Shown here: positions 57,064 to 64,000 of the stretch, in pieces
Layout of the letters: each line of letters starts with the position of its first letter
Numbering within the stretch: position 1 is the first letter of the stretch
Source of the DNA: Dicyema japonicum
Lineage: Eukaryota > Dicyemida > Rhombozoa > Dicyemidae
Assembly (NCBI GenBank): GCA_011109175.1
Contig: RDEW01000012.1
Span: 970,552-1,034,551, forward strand
DNA length: 64,000 nt
Direction: 5' to 3'
Made by a program: the position numbers and the translations under genes
Notes under the pieces: model-generated
Told to the model about the DNA's origin: nothing
Databases searched by the model: none
The model's input: the letters and a program-made list of their open reading frames with translations, nothing else

Positions 57064-57470
57064 TGGAGTTTATTGGATATGACAATAATTGTAACCAACA
57101 CGAGGAGAGTAATAAGGTAAAACACATTATTTACTGTTAGGAGAATATCCACCTGCATTCATAAACGCCAGAAATAGTAAAATGTTGTTGAAAGCAAAAA
57201 ATCGTGGTAAAGAATACAAAAAATATGTATTTTCTTTAGATTTTATTATTTTAAATTTATTCAGTCACGTTATTGCTTTAGGTGGTTGATGTTGACTGCC
57301 CCCTGTGCCTTAGAAAAAACTCTGTTGATGTTGGAGGAAGGATGGTCAACTGCCATGTTTGTAAGCACAGGTTTTGCCGATATTGTTTCTGTTCACGGCA
57401 CAAATATTCTGAAGATTGTGACATAAATATTGGTGACTCTTGGATTAACAGAGATTTACTATCTTCCTAG
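57064..57470 (+). CDS. Zinc-binding-region protein resembling EMI1/FBXO5
   Basis: Exon 57064-57117 encodes 18 residues from ATG. A GT-AG intron (57118-57281, 164 nt) leads to exon 57282-57470: DVDCPLCLRKNSVDVGG, then VNCHVCKHRFCRYCFCSRHK and YSEDC. Cys/His spacing C-x2-C...C-x2-C-x4-C-x2-C-x-C-x2-H-x4-C is that of the ZBR domain by which EMI1/EMI2 (FBXO5/FBXO43) inhibit the anaphase-promoting complex. No F-box is seen, and the C-terminus after the ZBR is short (about 18 residues). Alternatively a RING/IBR-like finger from another family. A 24-nt GT-AG pair (57118-57141) also exists at the start of the intron but leads to an early stop. Confidence 0.5.
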
Positions 57471-57539
57471 GATTAGATAATATTTTATTAAATTTTAAAA
57501 ATAATAATCATATTTTATTTTTTTTCTACGGACAGCCCC

Positions 57540-57722
57540 ATGTTTCACGGACATGAACTTTTTAAAAGCCATCGATGAAAAGCTGAGGACTACCGTTGAA
57601 GAAACGCTCAACATTCCTAAATAAAACTGGCTGGATCAATGAAAACTACCTCTTCGATACGGAAGAATCGGAATACGTGTTCTTCGACGAAGGGGGAATT
57701 TTATTTGTCTTGGCGATTTTTT
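57540..57722 (+). CDS. Possible small coding segment, unidentified
   Basis: ATG at 57554 begins NFLKAIDEKLRTTVEETLNI and stops. One base shifted, the sequence continues as KTGWINENYLFDTEESEYVF and on to a stop at 57722. The two halves would make a 56-residue acidic protein if one base were missing. WIN also occurs at the end of the preceding gene (SWINRDLL). No family recognised. Confidence 0.3.
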
Positions 57723-58348
57723 AATCCTTTTGAATTGCCATTCGGTTTCCCGACGCTTATTACTCATATTTTAAATAATATAGCACAAACTTTTTGATGT
57801 GACCTGTTATAAAATAAATAGAGTACGATTTAACAAAAAGTATTATTCCTACTCTTGGGGATCAAATTTGGTTTCTACGAACCATCCCAGAGACTGGGCT
57901 CTCTCAGTCGCGCAGAAAACAATCCATGACTGAACATCAACTAAAATCATCAAAAACTTTGGTATCAACAAGCTTCTGGGACGTATTCTACCCTACCACG
58001 GGTACTCCGTTTCCACTTGGCGCATGTATATTTAATCATAAGAAAAAATATTGAATTAAAAAAAACCTAGCAAAAAACAAAAAAATCACTTCATTAGTAC
58101 CTACAGATCCATAAACTATTCAGGATTTTTTTATTCACATAAAGTTGCATAAATCGTTGATAGTGGAGAAAATTGTTTAATATGGGTGATACGAAAAAAA
58201 TGAAAAAAACTGTATTAGATACTTCCTCAACTACGACTTACAGTTCACAACAAAGTCTTTCGCGTCTTTATTTGCTATCTATTAAAGAGACTATAGCATC
58301 AGCCAATAATCCTTTTTAATAATATGATTACCCTCAGTCAATACATAA
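57723..58348. other. AT-rich gene-free stretch
   Basis: Nothing recognised. Confidence 0.4.
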
Positions 58349-58588
58349 TTATTTTTGGTTAGGGACTTTTCCCAACCATGTGGAAAACATTATGACAGAG
58401 ACGAAACAAATGACAACCTTAAAGATCATTTCAAATACTTTAGGAAATAACGCAGAATGCTTGTACACATCCAGGTCGGTGACTATTTTCAGATCTTCCT
58501 TCCGCAAGCGGTTCACAATCCAGGAAGTTCCATCAGAGTCATCGATCCTAATTTCGAGTCTGACACTTAAAAAATTATAATCATACAA
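58349..58588 (-). CDS. Unidentified protein segment with one membrane helix
   Basis: A 79-codon minus-strand frame: LSVRLEIRIDDSDGTSWIVN, RLRKEDLKIVTDLDVYKHSA, then the hydrophobic FEMIFKVVICFVSVIMFSTW and a short polar end GKVPNQK. Composition is protein-like (a folded domain followed by a C-terminal membrane anchor). Upstream exons are not found. No family recognised. Confidence 0.4.
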   Translation of the reverse strand: MYDYNFLSVRLEIRIDDSDGTSWIVNRLRKEDLKIVTDLDVYKHSALFPKVFEMIFKVVICFVSVIMFSTWLGKVPNQK

Positions 58589-58734
58589 TAACTAAAATTC
58601 TTGAAAGCGGCCAATCTGCGACACTTACTAAATATCTCAAAAATCAGCAGGCATGCAGAAAACTACAAGCCCGTTATGGAGAGTAATTCGAAATGCCGGT
58701 TTCAACCAACCCCTTGTCAGCCTGATATTACATA

Positions 58735-59098
58735 GTTTTTTTAGCATCCAAGACCACGGTAAAACCAAAACTAACTATCACGTGATCCCGATTCGCTCCG
58801 CCAAAATCCTCATTCTTTTCCGGTGCTCCTCCTTCGTACCCACACAAGCTCGTACAGGGCGGCTGACTGTATTTGCAGGGCCACCTTCCCGTATGCCGGA
58901 GTTTTGTTTAATGAGGGCCTCCAGAGTAGTCGGTCCGGTTCTGTGTTTCCCACAAGACCACCGCTCCGTCATTCTGAAAGCCTTCTTCTGAACGTCCTAA
59001 ATTTTCTTAGTGTTCGTTCCTGATAATGAAGGTCCCCACGAAGCATACGCGTACGAGAAGCATCGTTCGATGTATTGCTTGTAAATGTTCATCAAGAC
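58735..59098 (-). mobile_element. APE-type LINE, 3' 0.36 kb copy B
   Basis: Near-identical to 17434-17790 (about 94% by eye), including ACTAACTATCACGTGATCCC at 58770-58789 with an intact CACGTG palindrome, and the same end GTTCATCAAGAC. The high identity points to recent movement. Confidence 0.87.
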
Positions 59099-59742
59099 CG
59101 GATGAACATTGCTAACATAGTTAGCAAGATCATTGTATTTTCTATTAATCGAGTGATCCCAGAACGATAAATAATAATTTTAAACAACCAATACAACAAT
59201 CAATAATATACTTTCATCAAAAAATCCATTAGAACAGTAAAACTTATATTAATGAACTCAATAAAGTCACTTTTGCAATACATGCTTCACGAAATTAGGC
59301 TCTAAATGAATTAATGAAAATTTTTATTACAAGGTCTATTATGCCTTGCAAGCATTAAACACTCAATGAAAGTTACCCCTAATGATTGCGACACAAATAT
59401 TGTGGAAGAGTCATCTTGTCATTCTAGGGTCTACCTTTAGCAGTCCAGCAAGCCGAAAAAATATATTATTTTCAGACAAATGACTAAAATCTGTTCCTTC
59501 GCTGCTAGCAAAACACAAAAAATGAAGTTAGACCGCTGTGGATGAATCAGACCAATTAAAGTGATTTTAAATATTTAATTTACTAGTTAAAAATAGGCAT
59601 TATATTATCGATCATTCATTTAAAAAAGAATTTTTTCATTAAAATAAAAGCATTCTAAATCTAAAATATATAATTTTAAAAAATAAAAAAATAAAAAAAA
59701 TATATTTTAAATTAAATTAAAATTTCATCTTACTGTGGTTCG
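59099..59742. other. AT-rich stretch upstream of NRDE2
   Basis: No gene seen. ATTAATCGAGTGATCCC at 59145 recalls the LINE 3' motif but has no LINE body beside it. The last 60 bases, A/T-only runs, precede the NRDE2 start. Confidence 0.4.
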
Positions 59743-62700
59743 ATGGGAGTCAGTTTTGAAAATGATTCTTCGATCCCAGGTTTACCACGATTCATCAATC
59801 TAGAACTTCAAAATCTGGATTGGCTTGTCAACAAAAGCTTCACCCCCTCCTCAGTCAAAGCCAAACTCCATGCTCCCCCGAAATTAGATAAAAGTCTTCA
59901 TTATTAATATATCGAAGGTCCAGTGGACTTTGAAATAAACAGAAAGATGGTCAAATCTAATCTTGGTGGTCTCTACAAGTATGATGTCCCTGAATACAAG
60001 TCCCCTGCTCCAAAAAAACAATTAAACACGAAATTTTACAGCCAGGAAGTTATCCCTAAATCTCTTCGTTATTTTTCTTCAAAATCCGAGAAAATCATCC
60101 GCGAAAATTCTAGCCAAATTGACGACTCATCAATTTTGCTTTCATTGGGTCCCAAAACAGCTGAAATGAACAAATCCTGCCTAGAAAGCCCCCAAGACTG
60201 TGAAAAATGGCTGACCCTGCTTAAACTACAGGACGATGAGTTTGTGAGTCACTATGACTCCTCTGAACATTCAGGGATGCAACACAGACGACTTGTGGAA
60301 CGGAAATTGGCCATATTAGTACGTGCTATTGAGTTCAACAGTGAAAATTTGATGCTTGTCCTTGAACGACTCCGTCTACTTGAACAGATCGAAGACCACG
60401 TGACAGTTAGAAGACAGTATGACCAGCTATTGTTGACTCAAACCAGCCAACCCCTGTTTTGGGAGAGATATATTGGATTTGTGAAGGTAACTGATGGTTG
60501 GACGTTGTAGAGCAGCTCTGTTGCTAATTTTAGCTTTCTTAGAACTGCAAGACTCTATGAGAAGGCTATAAGTACTCTACTGGCTGCGAAGAGGAGGAGG
60601 ATTACTGCTCATGACTATGCTGTTTTTGGTATGCTTTGTTTTTATTTCTACGTGGTTTTCGGGGTTATATGCTTACTTGCTTATTGAAGAGGAAATTTAC
60701 TATTATTTGTATTATTGCTAAATAAGGAGGGAGATTTTGTATTTGCTCTATTATTAAAATTTTTATGTTTGTATTTTTTTATTTATTAAAACGGGATATT
60801 TTATCAAATTGTGTATTATTTACTTTTGAAAGCGGGAAAATTCTTAAATATTTTTGCATTGTTTATTAAGCGGGCAATTCTGTCATTATTTATATTATTA
60901 TCTTCCTTAATGATAACCTCAAACGTGTAGTATCCCTCATAACCCAACTACCATAATTATCTTACTATTTATGTTTAGAACTAATAATATCATATATTGA
61001 CTTTATGACAAATTGTGGATATTTGGAACGTTCTATCACAATCATACAATGTCTATTAGAGTTCAATACCAAGACAACCTCCTTTCTCTCAAGGTCACTC
61101 ACTCCTCAACTTTTGATTCGTTTTGACCTCTTTTTCCAGTCTGGACAACCGCTAATTGGGCAACAGGACTCTAATGGATGGGACAAGTTTTATCTGTCAC
61201 AGAACTCTCGACAAGATCCCATCCAGGAGAACCTCCCATTCGACCGTGATGACATTAACCGGAATAAATTGTGGATTTACCTCGAAAGACTGAGAGATTA
61301 CAATCACTGGCTGCCTCTCAGAGACCAATACCTTATTGATGAGTGTGAGGACGTCGACAGGCTCTGTTCTTTCAGTGATGTCCAGACCGTCCTATGTCAT
61401 ATCGAAGAAACTGATTACTTGACCAGTCTGGCACACGTGGCTGCCAATACTGTACTTCGATGTCCCCGATTCTCAACCGAATTGGACTTTTCCATTAACA
61501 ACGACGACTTTGAACGGATGTTCTTTTACAAACTTGTCCACCACTTCGGAATCACCCCAGATGGAGTCAATGGGTCTCTCCAGTTTGTCACGAACATGGC
61601 TGAATCCCTGGAAGTCTTTAACGTGGACTTGGTTACCTCCCTTTATAAGAATAATCTTATAAGGGAATTTATTTTGACTGAAAAGCTTGCTTATAACTCT
61701 CATGATGATTCAAAATACAGTTCCGTGAAGAAAATGACCAAACATTTGCTAAGCAAACAAATATTCCGCAATTCTCTGCCACTCTACAGTTTCTACATGT
61801 TCACGGAGTTCCTTGAAGGCAATCTGAAGCACGCCCGTAAACTCTTCTACTCAGTGACTCAGGGATTCTCCCAATCAGATAGATTGGGCTTCCTCATAAA
61901 AACTCAGAAAGTGACCCAGCTATACGACTTCCTTGCCCAATTCATAGAACTGGAACTTGGCTTCTCGTCATTCTTTTTCACTCAGAACAACGCCATTCTT
62001 GAGAGAAAATGCAACAAATTTGCTACCTCAGAGCCTACGTCAGCAGAAGTCGATGCTTTGAAGGCACTTTGCATTGTCTCCCTCGTGTGGAATATCGAGG
62101 ACAACTTCTCTGTTAACCTATTAGACAGGAATACTTCCATTTCCGTTAAAAATATCATCAGTGAGGGTATTTCCTCCACGACCAATCTTCAAGCTTCTAG
62201 ATTGTTCTCAAAGATCCCTGAAGGTCATGGAAATTCTTCAATTTGTCACTGCCACGGGATTTTCAGTTTACTTGTGAATGGGTGGGACAACTGTGAGATA
62301 ACATATTTGAGTCATTTGAGGATAAACCACTCCAACGACTTGTAAGGCATTTTATGTGCCTGATTTGATCCCTTTTTTATCAGAGGAAGTTAACGGCCTC
62401 CAAAGTTGCAGCTTTGATCCACGAATGCATTCCTTCGCTCCCAATGAGTTCTCTCTGCTTTCTCTTATCATTGAGGTTAATTCCACGTTTCTCCACGCTC
62501 AAAGGTATTTATATGACTTATTGCAGAGCTCGGAACGCCTTCCTTGCTGCCAGGCATCAAAAAAGGTCTCCACAGATCATAATAATGCACATTTTGTACG
62601 AACTCGAGGATCTGAATGCTCTAGTGGTTTGTTTTGTTTACCAACATTTAGTCCTCCCCAACGGATTGGACTCATCAACAGAATACGCAAGTTGTACAAC

Positions 62701-63037
62701 TATTTTTGTGTTTTGCCTGAGTCTGGGTCATTTCCCCTTATTTGGCGACTTTTTTTGAAGTTTGAGGTAACTTTGATGTTGAATTGTTTAGAATGAGTTT
62801 GGTACGAAGAATGACCTTAATTCTGAGTATTTCCGAGGTATTCAGATTTGTCCATGGTGTAAGGTTTGGTTGGTTATTGAGTAAAGAATTTGTGTATGGA
62901 TTATTTGGTATTCACCTGGGAATTTGGATGAGGTTGTAAGTGTGATGGTGGATAAGGGAATTCGTGTTAGGGTCCCAATTGAGGAGATTGAATTACTCAT
63001 TGGAATTGAAATGAGGAAAATTGAATTGGACTATTAA
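59743..63037 (+). CDS. NRDE2: NRDE2, nuclear RNA exosome regulator, multi-exon
   Basis: NRDE2 is a nuclear HAT/TPR-like repeat protein that binds the MTR4 helicase and restrains exosome-mediated RNA decay. Blocks in order: LQNLDWLVNKSF at the N-terminus (start ATG 59743); ESPQDCEKWLTLLKLQDDEF; ERKLAILVRAIEFNSENLML; FWERYIGFVK; SVANFSFLRTARLYEKAIST; CGYLERSITIIQCLLEFNTK; GWDKFYLSQ; LINRIRKLYNYFCVLPESGS; FPLIWRLFLKFE; ICPWCKVW; GIRVRVPIEEIELL. All match human NRDE2 in order. Introns placed: 59894-59917 (24 nt, or 30), 60487-60510 (24), 60629-60978 (350, far longer than the rest), 62505-62526 (22), 62767-62791 (25). The junction near 62342-62390 is unresolved, and those near 62622-62650 and 62860-62890 each miss by one base. 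The basic N-terminal region between LDWL and the first HAT repeat is much shorter than in vertebrates. Confidence 0.92.
60629..60978 (+). other. 350-nt intron of NRDE2
   Basis: Phase-1 GT-AG intron (GTATGC...TGTTTAG). Its exons meet as DYAVFELIISYIDF, matching the family. It is about 15 times longer than neighbouring introns, and is AT-rich with ATTATT-type runs, so it has probably been expanded by an insertion. Confidence 0.7.
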
Positions 63038-63066
63038 TATGTATTTTATATTTTAAATCTTTTTTA

Positions 63067-63390
63067 TTGTTTTTTGATTTGTCTTTGTATATTAGTTGGT
63101 CTTTGATTATTCAGTCAACTCACAATTGTAACAACATTCTCATTAAAGACAAACAAAGTCGTAGCGATATTTATGGGGAACTACGTTTTATTAAAAATTC
63201 TGCCAGGAGGCCTGGCTTCGTTCGCAGTTTACCCACTCTAGCTTCAAAGCCTAGTATGGAAGTACGTGCCATCCACTCTGGTCCTCACAAGAAAAATTTA
63301 ATCCACTCCACTACCATGCTCGGAAACTGGGGACTGAATGTCTTTAATTAGCTGTTTACTGATAATTTTTTTCAGTTTGTTTGAAATTAA
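63067..63390 (+). CDS. Unidentified small basic protein
   Basis: The plus strand is open from 63067 to 63351, with the most protein-like part after 63150: SRSDIYGELRFIKNSARRPG, FVRSLPTLASKPSMEVRAIH, SGPHKKNLIHSTTMLGNWGL. A 36-nt GT-AG intron (63341-63376, GTCTTT...TTTCAG, with a TACTGAT branch-like word) would replace the end VFN by FV and stop. The Arg/Ser-rich stretch resembles a mitochondrial presequence, but the family is unknown. AATAAA occurs at 63389. Confidence 0.4.
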
Positions 63391-63739
63391 TAAAATTAAT
63401 TATTAAATAAGGTTTTGTAAACAATGGCAATAAACCTTACTTTTAACTGAAATGGTATTTTGAATTCGACATTTTTACCCGCATCATTAACAGCCTAAAA
63501 TTAGCACATTGAGTCAACATTGACTTTGTCCATGAGTATTAGAAGTGCGACGAGACCGAACACATCCCAATTATACATACTCCCTTATATCTCTGATTGA
63601 AGATTCTAACCTAGCTAATCCAACAACTATCATCAATGTACTCAATTTTAAGAGTCTCGTTCTTCTTAATAAGGAATGACAAGACTCCCACCTGATTTGC
63701 TCCAAGAGCCTACTTTTAAAATTTATTATTGTGAGTCCG
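63391..63739. other. Gene-free stretch
   Basis: Nothing recognised. Confidence 0.4.
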
Positions 63740-64000
63740 AGTATTTCTTAAAATTTGGAGTAGCCTTGATATAGGCATTCCCGTGACGTCTTCCACCTTG
63801 GATAGCCACCGAGTCCTTGGTCGGCCAGGTCTTCTCTTCCCAGTAATATTGCTCAGCATAATGGTTCTTTCCAGTGAATCAAAACGGACAACATGCCCAA
63901 AGAACGCCGATCTGTGTTTTACGATTCTTCCTTCTAGCGAAATGTCAGTCTCTACCAGTTTGAGTTCATCGGTGTTTGTTATTTTGGAAGTCCAAGGATG
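63740..64000 (-). mobile_element. APE-type LINE 3' end, second copy (cut by window end)
   Basis: Matches 53450-53705 at roughly 90% by eye (GGCATTCCCGTGACGTCTTC, GGATAGCCACCGAGTCCT, ACAACATGCCCAAAGAACGC). It continues beyond the window. Confidence 0.85.

Noticed and set aside
1-64000. tRNA, rRNA or other classical RNA genes
   Set aside because: No convincing T-loop (GTTCRANNC) with matching A-box or cloverleaf was found by eye on either strand.

Overview
The window looks like AT-rich nuclear DNA from a metazoan with a degenerate, transposon-riddled genome. A handful of conserved eukaryotic genes sit in a sea of broken non-LTR retrotransposons (LINEs) plus hAT and Tc1/mariner DNA transposons. 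The conserved genes are cut by extremely short GT-AG introns, mostly 19-26 nt. Introns this short, in an animal whose repeats are animal-type LINEs, fit dicyemid mesozoans best, whose reported introns average roughly 25 nt. That assignment is inference; no rRNA or mitochondrial marker is present.

Conserved genes, in order: ORC4-like origin recognition subunit (12.2-13.7 kb, minus); a GT14 core-2-type N-acetylglucosaminyltransferase (19.9-21.0 kb, plus) with a decayed 3' copy at 46.6-46.9 kb; pyridoxal kinase (30.87-31.92 kb, plus, nine tiny introns); LC8-type dynein light chain (38.2-38.5 kb, minus); a small membrane protein with 23- and 24-nt introns (42.3-42.6 kb, plus); a zinc-binding-region protein resembling EMI1/FBXO5 (57.06-57.47 kb, plus); and NRDE2 (59.74-63.04 kb, plus). 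Several unidentified partial genes lie between them.

Repeats fill most of the rest. (1) A LINE family with WYLDD catalytic motif, N-terminal PHD-like finger and C-terminal PD-(D/E)XK-like domain, at least ten pieces, best at 15.7-17.4 and 28.2-29.0 kb. (2) An R2-type LINE with an intact 827-codon ORF (23.5-26.0 kb) and a decayed relative at 56.0-56.5 kb. (3) APE-type LINEs at 4.3-5.3, 32.9-35.0, 43.2-44.7 and 49.4-51.3 kb, several sharing a 3'-terminal motif around ACTAACTA.CACGTGATCCC. (4) An RTE-like LINE at 38.5-41.0 kb with an internally deleted relative at 52.0-52.6 kb. (5) Another APE LINE at 53.4-55.9 kb, with a second 3' end at the right edge. DNA elements are a Tc1/mariner copy with iterated long inverted repeats (5.37-6.41 kb), a hAT copy with 8-bp target duplication (35.37-36.63 kb) and a TIR-bounded unit enclosing LINE RT sequence (9.14-10.29 kb).

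The genes do not form an operon or pathway. The most informative signals are the intron size distribution, the structured transposon ends, and repeated single-base frame breaks in the multi-exon genes although a 2.5-kb LINE ORF on the same strand of DNA is fully open.
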